In this document: piece by piece, positions 42,048 through 50,795 of the stretch
Position numbering within the stretch: the first letter of the stretch is position 1
How the letters are laid out: each line of letters starts with the position of its first letter
Translations under genes and position numbers: made by a program
From: JBBIOU01 sp037443205
GTDB lineage: Bacteria > Bacteroidota > Bacteroidia > Flavobacteriales_D > UBA2798
Reading direction: 5' to 3'
Length of the DNA stretch: 64,000 nt
Assembly: GCA_037443205.1 (NCBI GenBank)
Contig: JBBIOU010000003.1
Span: 62,001-126,000, forward strand
Notes under the pieces: generated by a model
Seen by the model: only the letters and a program-made list of their open reading frames with translations
Told to the model about the DNA's origin: nothing
The model's database searches: none

Positions 42048-44213
42048 TTAAAGTTTAATAATAATAAATTCTGTTCTGCGATTTAGTTGATGTTCTTCTT
42101 CAGTGCAGTTAGAAGTTGTTTTTCCTTCGCAGGCACAGTTGTTAAGTAATTTTGATTCTCCGTAACCTTTTCCGTTGATACGATTAGGGTTAGTAATTCT
42201 TTTCTTTATATAATCGGCAGAAGATTTAGCTCGTTTTTGAGATAAGGCAAGATTACTTTTTGCTGCCCCACGACAATCGGTATGTGCGCCTAATTCAACC
42301 ACCATATTGGGGTAATCGTTCATTATTTTTACAATTTTATCAAGTTCGGCAGCAGCGTCTTTGCGTATATTAAACTTACCGGCATCAAAATAAATGGGTT
42401 TTAAATCTATCATCTTGGCTAAATCTTTACCTACTTCAACCACGTCCATATAAAAGTCGTCTTCAGCATCCACTAAGTTACCGGGTTTGGTAATTTTACC
42501 GTAGTAATTAATAATTTTTCTTAGGTATCCTTGTTTTTCTAATATAATCTGATATTTCATTTCATCATTCAATTTTTTATCAAAGATGAGTTTTCGCCAT
42601 TGTCCGTCATCACCGGTAAATGTAACAATTGATTCACCGGTTATATTATCCAGAAAATTTATTTTTACATCCTGCATGGGCTTACCGGTAGAACGGTCTT
42701 TTATATAAGCCAAAAACATTAAACCCGGGTCTTTTTCCAGAATCAGGTCGTTTGTTATTTCGTCTTCATCAGTTTCTGTACGGATGATTTTTTCTAATTC
42801 AAAATGTTTTTCTTTGTTAGCTTTAATCTTGTAGGTTTTATCTTCTTCGGCTAAATAGCTAAAAAAGCCTTGTTCATCACTTTGTATTTCTTCAATAATG
42901 TTGCCTTGTTCATCCAAAAGCGTAATGGATGCAGAAGAGAGTATTTCTCCCGTGTTGTTTTTCACGATACCTTTTATTTCTTTGCCAACTTTAATAGGTA
43001 TTTTTACATGACAACTGTAAATGTCGTCTTCGCCTTTGCCTCCTTCGCGGTTAGACGAAAACCAGGCTTTGGTTTTTTCGTTATTTAGAATAAAATTATA
43101 ATCGTCTTTACTTGTATTAATAGGCGAGCCCAGGTTTACAGGACTTTTGTATTGATTTTTGCTGTTTAATTCAGTTACAAAAATATCCAGTCCTCCTAAA
43201 CCGACATGCCCATCAGAAGCAAAAAAGAGTAAACCACTCGGATGAATAAAGGGAAACATTTCATCGCCTTGGGTATTTACTCTAGGACCTAAATTTTCGG
43301 GTTTACTCCATGTACCATCAGCTTGTTTGTAGCTTCTGTATATATCGGTACCTCCGTAGCCGCCTTCCATATTACTTGCAAAATAGAGCGTATCAGCAGT
43401 GTGGTTTAAACAAGGTTGCCCAAGCGAATAATTATTGCTATTAATGTTTAGCGGGTTTTTTTTACTCCATTTGCCATTGTTGTATTGCGATTGGTATAGT
43501 TTAATGATGCGTTTAATATCATTGTTTTCTTTATAAAAATAATCTTCGGCAAATATCATTAATTTACCGTCAGGGCTGTAGGTGGCTAAGCCGGTATAGG
43601 CGTGTTTGTTAATGTTTTTAAACGGAACTTCTTGTTTGATATTTGCGCTGTCGTTAAATGAGCCTAAATAAAGATCGAGCGCAGGTAATTTGTAGGGGTT
43701 AAAAGTTCTGTAAACACTGCCTTTACTTTTTTTTACCGAGCCAAAAACCAAATTATTTTGAAAAAAAGTTATGCCAAAATCCTGGTAGGGAGTATTAATA
43801 TTTTCGTTGTTTATTTCGTAGCCTTTGTTTCCGGCCATTAATTTATCAAGGGTTTTTATTTTCTGGATTTTGTTTTTTAGCCTGTAATAGTTTTGCATTT
43901 GGCTGGCAGATTCATCGTATTTGCCGTTCATTTTCAGAATTTGAGCGTACTGATAAATGTCATCCGGGTTCAGAGCGTTTTCTTGTGACAGTTTTTGGTA
44001 TGCTGCTTCTGCTTTTTCGTATTCGCCCATCATCTTATAGCTATATGCCAATTTACGGGATTCGTCAGCATTTATGTTAGGCTGTGTTTCTGCCAATACT
44101 ATTACGGCCTGATAATTACAACTTAAAAATTCTTTATCAATTTTGCTTAAATTATTTTGTGTGTAAGCAAAAATGTAAAAAAACAGTGCATTAAAAAGGA
44201 CTAAGTTTTTCAT
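42048..44213 (-). CDS. TPR / WD40-like propeller / CRD / OmpA protein, PorE-like
   Basis: 721 residues with a signal peptide (LFNALFFYIFAYTQ). Domains in order: TPR-like helices (about 20-110, YSYKMMGEYEKAEAAYQKLS); a PD40-type beta-propeller (about 165-395, with YSPDGKLMIFAED, FASNMEGGYGGTDIYRS, WFSSNREGGKGEDDIY); a carboxypeptidase-regulatory-like domain (about 408-480, KGIVKNNTGEILSSASITLL); and an OmpA peptidoglycan-binding domain (about 605-721, IYFDAGKFNIRKDA, ELGAHTDCRGAAKSN). This is the domain order of PorE, which links the T9SS to peptidoglycan. PorE is a lipoprotein, and no lipobox Cys is seen here. Related proteins of unknown role exist, so the match is by architecture. Confidence 0.87.
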   Translation of the reverse strand: MKNLVLFNALFFYIFAYTQNNLSKIDKEFLSCNYQAVIVLAETQPNINADESRKLAYSYKMMGEYEKAEAAYQKLSQENALNPDDIYQYAQILKMNGKYDESASQMQNYYRLKNKIQKIKTLDKLMAGNKGYEINNENINTPYQDFGITFFQNNLVFGSVKKSKGSVYRTFNPYKLPALDLYLGSFNDSANIKQEVPFKNINKHAYTGLATYSPDGKLMIFAEDYFYKENNDIKRIIKLYQSQYNNGKWSKKNPLNINSNNYSLGQPCLNHTADTLYFASNMEGGYGGTDIYRSYKQADGTWSKPENLGPRVNTQGDEMFPFIHPSGLLFFASDGHVGLGGLDIFVTELNSKNQYKSPVNLGSPINTSKDDYNFILNNEKTKAWFSSNREGGKGEDDIYSCHVKIPIKVGKEIKGIVKNNTGEILSSASITLLDEQGNIIEEIQSDEQGFFSYLAEEDKTYKIKANKEKHFELEKIIRTETDEDEITNDLILEKDPGLMFLAYIKDRSTGKPMQDVKINFLDNITGESIVTFTGDDGQWRKLIFDKKLNDEMKYQIILEKQGYLRKIINYYGKITKPGNLVDAEDDFYMDVVEVGKDLAKMIDLKPIYFDAGKFNIRKDAAAELDKIVKIMNDYPNMVVELGAHTDCRGAAKSNLALSQKRAKSSADYIKKRITNPNRINGKGYGESKLLNNCACEGKTTSNCTEEEHQLNRRTEFIIIKL

Positions 44214-44239
44214 AACAACCGGTTTTTCCTCAGTGCTAA

Positions 44240-44259
44240 ATTAACAATAAATTGTTAAT
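44240..44259. promoter_or_regulatory. 20-bp A/T palindrome between two minus-strand genes
   Basis: The arms ATTAACAAT (44240-44248) and ATTGTTAAT (44251-44259) are perfect inverted repeats around AA, 27 bp upstream of the PorE-like ATG. There is no T-run on the minus strand, so an operator is more likely than a terminator. No regulator known. Confidence 0.35.
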
Positions 44260-44281
44260 ATCGGTAAAAATAATAAAAAAA

Positions 44282-45289
44282 TCAGTGATCGTGCCCGTCA
44301 CATATGCGGCCTTTGCTTTTACCCTGTTCAAATTCTTTTTCTTCGGCCGAGAGTTCTTGCAGGGTTTGTTCGTTTAGTTTTTTATTTTTGTGGATGTTTA
44401 AATCGGGTTTTCCGGCATTTACCCAACAGGTATACCAAATGCTGCCCACGGCAATAATGGTTTGCCGCATTCTGCGTTCTACCATACCATTTAGTAACCG
44501 GTTGTAGGCTTTGGTATATTCTTCCGAATACACTTTCATTAAAACATTGCCTCGGTTTTCATAGGAATATTTTTTATCAGCCGGAAATCGCTCATTTAAG
44601 GATTTTTCGAACCCTAATACCGAATCAACGGCATAATGGCTGGCCTCAACGGTTTCCCAGGCAAAATCAAGCGGACTATGTATGTATATGGCTTTACCAA
44701 CAAAGTAATCATATTCTTCGGCTAACAGTTCGGGTATTCGGCTTTCCCAAAAGCCGTGTATACCGCGTTGATTGGTTAGCTGACCATTATAATTTTCGGT
44801 AGTGTGTAAGGGCACATGGGCATCGCCTATGTAATGACCAATATCAGCAGAGTAGCGTAAAATTTTATCAAAATCTTCATCTTTAAATGCTTTTGTTAAA
44901 CGATGGCACATAACCTCGATATGCCAGGGCACGATGCCATAAGCTTGCAAAGTGTCTTCGGTAAATTTGGCTACTGCATCTTTCCATTTACGGGGAACTA
45001 CTTCAAAAGGATTTTCACCGTTTTTAGCATAATGATCTATATCTATATAATGTCTTTGTGCTTCGCCTTGTGTTGCATATCTTCTTTTATCCGGGTCAAC
45101 GGCATGTTCAGTAATAAATTCAATATTTTCTTTATAAAAACTGATAAGCGGAGTAGGCAGGGTAAATACAGCCATGCGGTTGATTCGTTTGTGAGCATAA
45201 AAGCCCCAGGCTTCTGTTTTCTCTGTGGGGCATACAAACAGTAGTAACAGTGTGATAGTTATGAATGCAAGGAATGTTTTTTTGAGCAT
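44282..45289 (-). CDS. Zinc-dependent phospholipase C / S1-P1 nuclease-like exported protein
   Basis: From ATG 45289 (a second ATG two codons upstream at 45295 is equally possible) the product starts with a signal peptide (MLKKTFLAFITITLLLLFVC). The mature region opens with AWGFYAHKRINRMAV, the Trp/His metal-binding start of this superfamily. Other His/Asp ligand candidates are DIDHYAK, IEVMCHRL and SADIGHYIGDAHVPLHTTENY. The C-terminal tail is charged and ends in DGHDH. Family enzymes cleave phosphodiesters with three zinc ions; lipid or nucleic-acid specificity is not determined. A TTG at 45400 would add a non-signal leader and is rejected. Confidence 0.85.
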   Translation of the reverse strand: MLKKTFLAFITITLLLLFVCPTEKTEAWGFYAHKRINRMAVFTLPTPLISFYKENIEFITEHAVDPDKRRYATQGEAQRHYIDIDHYAKNGENPFEVVPRKWKDAVAKFTEDTLQAYGIVPWHIEVMCHRLTKAFKDEDFDKILRYSADIGHYIGDAHVPLHTTENYNGQLTNQRGIHGFWESRIPELLAEEYDYFVGKAIYIHSPLDFAWETVEASHYAVDSVLGFEKSLNERFPADKKYSYENRGNVLMKVYSEEYTKAYNRLLNGMVERRMRQTIIAVGSIWYTCWVNAGKPDLNIHKNKKLNEQTLQELSAEEKEFEQGKSKGRICDGHDH

Positions 45290-45410
45290 TATCATCTTGT
45301 TTACGAATGTATAAAAAATATTGCAAAGCAGATTAGGGCAACAAAGATTTAATGTACCAATAAAATCTATCAATGTATGATTTGGATTAAAGCAGGGCAA
45401 ATATTGGCGT

Positions 45411-45438
45411 TTTGCTGACGGCTAAATTATTACCTTTG
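45411..45438 (+). promoter_or_regulatory. cysS promoter: TTTG / TACCTTTG, 4 nt before the ATG
   Basis: A -33-like TTTG (45411-45414) and a perfect -7 TACCTTTG (45431-45438) are separated by 16 bp, slightly short. The -7 ends 4 nt before the cysS ATG, so transcription would begin at or inside the start codon: a leaderless mRNA candidate. Confidence 0.45.
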
Positions 45439-45442
45439 TTTT

Positions 45443-46924
45443 ATGGAAATAAATTTACATATCTATAACAGTTTAAGTCGTCAAAAAGAAAAATTTATAC
45501 CCATTAATCCGCCTTATGTGGGCATGTATGTTTGCGGGCCAACGGTTTACGGTCCTCCGCATTTAGGCCATGCCAGGCCATACATTACTTTTGATGTGTT
45601 AAGAAGATACCTGGAATATTTAGGTTTAAAAGTTCGTTATGTACGCAATATAACCGATGTAGGGCATTTAGAAAATGATTTAGATGAGGGAGAAGATAAA
45701 ATTGCCAAAAAAGCCCGTTTAGAGCAATTAGAGCCTATGGAAGTAGTGGAGCTTTACACCCGGCAATTTCACGAAGCCATGCATTTGCTTAACAACAAAC
45801 CGGTAAGTATAGAGCCACGTGCATCCGGTCATATCATAGAGCAAATAGAAATGATCGAACAAATAATTAAAAACGGATATGCTTATGTATCTAATGGTTC
45901 GGTTTACTTTGATGTAGAAAAATACGCACAAAGTAATGCTTATGGAGAACTGTCGGGCAGGGTATTGGAAGAATTGATTGCTGGAGCGGGCGAAGCTCGA
46001 AGAACACTTGACGGACAAGATGAAAAAAGAAACCGTGCAGATTTTGCTCTTTGGAAAAAAGCATCGCCCGAACATATCATGCGCTGGAACAGTCCCTGGA
46101 GTGTTGGTTTTCCGGGTTGGCATATAGAATGTTCGGCAATGGGAACAAAATACTTAGGAGAAACTTTTGACATACACGGAGGTGGTATGGACTTGCTTTT
46201 TCCACACCACGAAGCTGAAATTGCCCAAAGCAAAGCATGTCATCACAAAGCGCCTGTTAAATATTGGATGCATTGCAATATGATTACCATTGAAGGTCAA
46301 AAGATGGGTAAATCGCTCGGAAATTTTATCAATCTGGAACAGTTTTTTACAGGCTCACATCCTAAACTTACTCAGGCATATTCACCCATGGCAATTCGTT
46401 TTTTTATGTTGCAGGCCCATTATCGCAGTACGCTCGATTTTAGTAATGAAGGATTGCAGGCAGCCGAAAAAGCGCTACAAAAAATTTTACAGGCATATCC
46501 TCTTATTCATAAAATAAAAGTATCTGACAACAGCAACCATAATAATATACAAAAACTATTGGATAATTGCCTGGAAGCGCTGAATGATGATTTAAATACC
46601 GCAATTGTATTAAGTAATATTTTTGAAGCCGTAAGAATAATTAATTCGGCATACAACGAGCAGTTACAAATTACACAAACTGATAAAGATATTTTGCAAA
46701 AAATATTTGATGATATATTTTTTGGTATATTAGGCTTATGCGGGCAAACAGAAAACAATACAGACAATATAAGCAACGAGTTAATGAGTTTAATAATTGA
46801 ATTAAGAAAAGAAGCAAAAGACAATAAAAACTATGCACTATCTGATTCCATACGCAATAAATTAAATGCGATAGGAATAGAGTTAAAAGATACAAAAGAA
46901 GGCACTGAATGGAAAAAAATATAG
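45443..46924 (+). CDS. cysS: Cysteinyl-tRNA synthetase
   Basis: Class I aminoacyl-tRNA synthetase, 493 residues. C31 of MYVCGPTVYG and the later Cys/His residues (WHIECSAMG, FPHHEAEIAQS) form the zinc site. The HIGH motif is HLGH (40-43), and the KMSKS motif is KMGKS near 287-291, a Met-Gly variant. The C-terminal ~170 residues are the helical anticodon-binding DALR-type domain (KDNKNYALSDSIRNKLNAIG). It attaches Cys to tRNA-Cys in the cytoplasm. Confidence 0.97.
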   Translation: MEINLHIYNSLSRQKEKFIPINPPYVGMYVCGPTVYGPPHLGHARPYITFDVLRRYLEYLGLKVRYVRNITDVGHLENDLDEGEDKIAKKARLEQLEPMEVVELYTRQFHEAMHLLNNKPVSIEPRASGHIIEQIEMIEQIIKNGYAYVSNGSVYFDVEKYAQSNAYGELSGRVLEELIAGAGEARRTLDGQDEKRNRADFALWKKASPEHIMRWNSPWSVGFPGWHIECSAMGTKYLGETFDIHGGGMDLLFPHHEAEIAQSKACHHKAPVKYWMHCNMITIEGQKMGKSLGNFINLEQFFTGSHPKLTQAYSPMAIRFFMLQAHYRSTLDFSNEGLQAAEKALQKILQAYPLIHKIKVSDNSNHNNIQKLLDNCLEALNDDLNTAIVLSNIFEAVRIINSAYNEQLQITQTDKDILQKIFDDIFFGILGLCGQTENNTDNISNELMSLIIELRKEAKDNKNYALSDSIRNKLNAIGIELKDTKEGTEWKKI

Positions 46925-46968
46925 TTACCCTTAATGCAATACACATAAACACGCATTTGCATTACACC

Positions 46969-46998
46969 CCGAATTTCTTAGGCTAATAAGAAATTTGG
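46969..46998. terminator. Hairpin between convergent cysS and the 90-aa gene
   Basis: Arms CCGAATTTCTTA (46969-46980) and TAAGAAATTTGG (46987-46998) pair over 12 bp with one G-T wobble around GGCTAA. There is no strong T-run. The flanks (GCATTTGCATTACACCCC, CTCAATGCATTCAAC) vaguely recall the intergenic element, so this may be a worn copy that now ends both transcripts. Confidence 0.5.
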
Positions 46999-47110
46999 AC
47001 TAACTCAATGCATTCAACTTTCCGCTAAAATATAACCGCAGTAGTACTTTTTTCATTTCTCTTTCAAGAATAAGTTGCGTAATAATTTCAGGGATATTTT
47101 CGGGTTGTTC

Positions 47111-47380
47111 TTATTTAAACAGATTGCGGATGGATTTTTCTGAAACATCCACCCGGTATAATAAAGCATATAAAGAGCTCTTATTTTTATTCAGTAATGC
47201 GTTTATACAAGGTAAAATTTGTTGGTAAAGTTGGTGATAGGGGCTCAGGGAAGATTCATCATCAAAAGTTAATGTAAAATTAATTTCTTGAAAATCTTTT
47301 TTAATTTGTTCAACGGTTAATAATATTACTTCTTTAATATAATAGTAATTTTCAATGCTTAATATATATTTCGGAAGCAT
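47111..47380 (-). CDS. Small hypothetical protein
   Basis: About 89 residues from ATG 47380 (MLPKYILSIENYYYIKE). Acidic and aromatic; helical pattern with SPYHQLYQQILPCINALLNK. No known domain is recognised. It is divergent from the TIGR01777 gene (42 bp between starts) and convergent with cysS. The coherent sequence and the hairpin before its 3' neighbour support a real gene. Confidence 0.6.
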   Translation of the reverse strand: MLPKYILSIENYYYIKEVILLTVEQIKKDFQEINFTLTFDDESSLSPYHQLYQQILPCINALLNKNKSSLYALLYRVDVSEKSIRNLFK

Positions 47381-47422
47381 AAACAAACAATTATTTTTTC
47401 TGTTAAAATTAAAAAATATGTC

Positions 47423-48337
47423 ATGGGTAAAATATTAATTACAGGAGGAACCGGATTATTAGGCACACAACTTACGGCTTTATTACATAGAGAAGGGTAT
47501 GATGTATGGCATTTATCACGTAATCCCCGTAAATGTAAATACAAGCAAACCTATTATTGGAATGTTGATAAATTGGAAATAGATTCAGAGGCATTACTGA
47601 ACACAGAATATATAATACATTTAGCCGGAGCCGGTATCGTAGAAAAAAAGTGGACAAAAGAGTACAAACAGCAAATTATAGACAGCAGAGTTAAATCACA
47701 AGAAATATTATGGAATGCTTGTATTAAAAATAATATTCATTTAAAAGGGTATTTTTCGGCTTCGGGTATTAATTATTACGGGGCAGATACGGGTGAAAAA
47801 ATAAATACCGAATACGATAAAGCCGGTACTGATTTTATAGCGCAGGTAGTTGTTGAATGGGAAGAAGCCGCTTTGCAATTTCAATCATTGTGCCGGGTTG
47901 CCTGTTTTCGTTTCGGGATAATTTTAGATAAACACCGGGGAGCTTTACCTAAATTGGCATTGCCCTCAAAATTATTTGCTGCAGCAGCATTGGGTAGTGG
48001 CAAACAGTTTGTACCATGGATTCATGTTAAAGATGCCGCAAATATTTTTTTGCATGCAGTTAAAAATAATCATGTAGAGGGAATATACAACGCCACAGCA
48101 GCACAGCATATTAGTAATAAACAATTAATTAAAGCTATAGACAAGCATTTTTATAATTGTATGTTTTTACCCAATGTGCCGGCATTTTTATTAAAATTAC
48201 TATTAGGCGAAAGAAGTAAGTTGGTCTTGGGATCTGTAAAAGCCGACAATTCAAAACTAATAAACAGCGGTTTTGAATTTGAGTTTAAAAGTATTGAAAA
48301 TGCATTGACAGATATTTACGACAAAACTAAAACTTAA
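47423..48337 (+). CDS. TIGR01777-family NAD(P)-dependent epimerase-like protein (YfcH type)
   Basis: 304 residues with an extended-SDR Rossmann fold. GKILITGGTGLLGTQLTAL opens the protein, followed by IIHLAGAGIVEKKW and YFSASGINYYG, where the usual YxxxK is altered in the same way as in YfcH relatives. The C-terminal DUF1731-like part (LPNVPAFLLKLLLGERSKLVLGSVKADNSKL) is present. Substrate unknown. The last 11 bp overlap the 3' end of the TonB receptor gene on the other strand. Confidence 0.9.
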   Translation: MGKILITGGTGLLGTQLTALLHREGYDVWHLSRNPRKCKYKQTYYWNVDKLEIDSEALLNTEYIIHLAGAGIVEKKWTKEYKQQIIDSRVKSQEILWNACIKNNIHLKGYFSASGINYYGADTGEKINTEYDKAGTDFIAQVVVEWEEAALQFQSLCRVACFRFGIILDKHRGALPKLALPSKLFAAAALGSGKQFVPWIHVKDAANIFLHAVKNNHVEGIYNATAAQHISNKQLIKAIDKHFYNCMFLPNVPAFLLKLLLGERSKLVLGSVKADNSKLINSGFEFEFKSIENALTDIYDKTKT

Positions 48338-50717
48338 GAGCAAATTGTACGGCAAAAGTTCTCGGGGCTTGTATGTCGCCCGGTCTGCCCATATATTCTT
48401 TATTAAACAAATTGTTTATAATTAAAGCAACACGCGCATGTTCGTTTAAATTGTAAGATAAGCGATAATCAAATACAGTGGCTGCCCCAAATTTATTATT
48501 TCTGCGATATTGCGGCAAGCCGGGTAAAATGGCGTCATTTAAATTAAAATACAACGATTGAACATAAAAGGTAAGCTGTTCAAACGATTTATCAATGTTA
48601 TACATACCGCTGTTGTAGCGCATACTAAAGCCGGTTGACCAGCCTTTATAATCCAACTGAATATCGGCTTTAGCCAGATGCTTGTATCGGTATTTTAAAA
48701 TATTACTTTCCGGGTCGGAAAAAGTGGCACGGTAAGCACTGTCGGTGTTTAATGTAATTGGGTTCATATAAGTATATCCGCAAAATACTGCAACGTCTAA
48801 TACACTTATTTTTCCTTTGCCGATTAATTGCACATCAATACCGCTGATTCTTGCTTTTTCAGCATTTACAGCACTAAAACCAATCCACTTTGAAAAATGA
48901 TAAGGATGAGATTGGGGAAGAAAAACAACTTGTGTTCCGGGAGGATTGTATACTCCAAACTGAAACTCCATCATGTTATCATATTCAGTAATAAAACCGG
49001 CTATGTCTAAATAGCCCATCCATTTGTGTATTTTAATACCTTGTTTTAAACCTAATTCAGCACTCCAGCCTGTTTCTGCCTGCAGGTTTTCGTTCGGAAA
49101 AATTTTAAGAGCGCCAACAGAAGTGTTTACATACTTTTCGGCAATACTCGGGTAACGATAACCTTGCCCAAAGGATGCGCGCAAAATACTTTGTTCAAAA
49201 AGTTTGTAAGTAGCTCCTGCTCTGAAAACCGGTTGCACCGGAAAAGTAGTGGTATCATTACCCCTGATTATTTTATAAGTTGATACGGTTTCGGTGCTAT
49301 CAAGTCTGAAATATTCAAATCGCATACCGGCAGAGATATTTAATTTACCGAACTTTTTATCAACCTGCGTATAAGCTGCAATGTTTGAGTTGTAATGTGT
49401 GCCGAATAATTCTGAGTTCACATTGCTGGTAAAACCTGCCGTGCCCATAGTTAAGTTTAGCTCATTTTTAAATTTTTTATAAAACTGATATTCGCCAAAG
49501 TATAATCTGGAAACTGCACTTTGCTGAGTATTGTTTACATTTTCTACGTAATACATTCTGGTTCTTAGGGTGTGTTTAAATCCTTTTTTAGTATAGTAAG
49601 TTATAAAAGGATCAACATTAATTCTGGTACCGTAATTTATACTTAAGGTAGAAGAAGGATTGTTAATGTCGGCACCACCCTGCGGAATATATCCTTGTGA
49701 TGAACTTTGCCAAAGGATGAAAATACCGCTTTTACTATATTGACCATTTCCGTTCACTCCATAACTTAAGCCGTTTATTTTTTTACTGCGCCATCGCAAG
49801 TTAAAATTTATTCTTCCCCTATGTTCTTCTTCTCCCATCCTGTATCCCAAATCCGAATAAGCAGCCCCTCCTATAATTAAATCCAGATTTTTTATTTTTC
49901 GTGAATGTAAAAAATTTAAACCGGTATAATATGGATTTTTATCCCACCATTTTAGGGAATCTCTTTGCGGATTATCATAAATACCTTGTGAAATATTAAT
50001 TTTGGTGAGAGGCTTATCTTTAGGGTAAGCGGTGCGGATATTGATAGCTCCATTCAGTGCCGAAGAACCAAACAGAACTGATGAAGCGCCTTTTATTACC
50101 TCAATTTGTTCAATATTTTCTACAGGTAGTGTATTCCATTTAATATCATTCGCATCAGCCGAAAGCAAAGGCATTTCATCTACCAACAGCAATACCCTGC
50201 TTCCGGCACCATAAGCAAAACCACTGCCTCCCCGTATGCTTACCTGCCCGTCTTGTTGCGTTACTCCCGGAATTTGTTCAATGATTGTTTCACAGTTAAG
50301 CGTGTTTTTGTTTTCAATTAAATCAGATTTCATAACAGACATAGATACCGTAATATCTTCTAGTTTCTGTTCATATTTACCTGCGCTGATAACTACTGTT
50401 TCTAGTTCTTTATTGGCTTCTCCCAATGAAATATTCAATTCTCTGGTTTCGTTTTCAGTCAGTGTGATGGTTAATTTTTTTTCGCTATAACCCGATAATG
50501 AAAATATTATTGTATAAGAGCCTGCCATTAATTTAAGGATATATTTACCATCGCTGTTTGTAACCGTACCGGCATTTGATTGGGTTTTTATACTTACGCC
50601 AATTAGTGGTTCACCGGTATTCGCATCTGTAACTATACCATTTATGGTTGAATTTTGCGAAAAGCACCATATACTAATAAAACAAAAAAATATGAATAGT
50701 AAGTATGATTTTTTCAT
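48327..50717 (-). CDS. TonB-dependent outer-membrane receptor
   Basis: 796 residues. The signal peptide (SYLLFIFFCFISIWCFSQ) is followed by a carboxypeptidase-regulatory-like domain (about 22-105: GIVTDANTGEPLIGVSI, YILKLMAGSYTI). A plug comes next (about 120-230: ETIIEQIPGVTQQDGQVSIR, GGSGFAYGAGSRVLLLVDEM, IKGASSVLFGSSALNGAINI) and then the beta-barrel, ending in an aromatic-terminated strand (TFAVQFALKF). It is a high-affinity importer energised by TonB; ligand unknown. The barrel has the standard C-terminal RVALIINNLFNKEYMG box. No SusD partner is nearby, which argues against a glycan-utilisation locus. Confidence 0.95.
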   Translation of the reverse strand: MKKSYLLFIFFCFISIWCFSQNSTINGIVTDANTGEPLIGVSIKTQSNAGTVTNSDGKYILKLMAGSYTIIFSLSGYSEKKLTITLTENETRELNISLGEANKELETVVISAGKYEQKLEDITVSMSVMKSDLIENKNTLNCETIIEQIPGVTQQDGQVSIRGGSGFAYGAGSRVLLLVDEMPLLSADANDIKWNTLPVENIEQIEVIKGASSVLFGSSALNGAINIRTAYPKDKPLTKINISQGIYDNPQRDSLKWWDKNPYYTGLNFLHSRKIKNLDLIIGGAAYSDLGYRMGEEEHRGRINFNLRWRSKKINGLSYGVNGNGQYSKSGIFILWQSSSQGYIPQGGADINNPSSTLSINYGTRINVDPFITYYTKKGFKHTLRTRMYYVENVNNTQQSAVSRLYFGEYQFYKKFKNELNLTMGTAGFTSNVNSELFGTHYNSNIAAYTQVDKKFGKLNISAGMRFEYFRLDSTETVSTYKIIRGNDTTTFPVQPVFRAGATYKLFEQSILRASFGQGYRYPSIAEKYVNTSVGALKIFPNENLQAETGWSAELGLKQGIKIHKWMGYLDIAGFITEYDNMMEFQFGVYNPPGTQVVFLPQSHPYHFSKWIGFSAVNAEKARISGIDVQLIGKGKISVLDVAVFCGYTYMNPITLNTDSAYRATFSDPESNILKYRYKHLAKADIQLDYKGWSTGFSMRYNSGMYNIDKSFEQLTFYVQSLYFNLNDAILPGLPQYRRNNKFGAATVFDYRLSYNLNEHARVALIINNLFNKEYMGRPGDIQAPRTFAVQFALKF

Positions 50718-50795
50718 GGTTTTATATTTTTGTTATGCTCTATTAAATTATTGTTTAATTTGCCAATATACAAATTCTTAATATTCCATTAACAA

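Noticed and set aside
45290..45400. N-terminal extension of the phospholipase C-like gene starting at TTG 45400
   Set aside because: It would put 37 residues with several Cys before a clear signal peptide; the ATG at 45289 or 45295 fits better.
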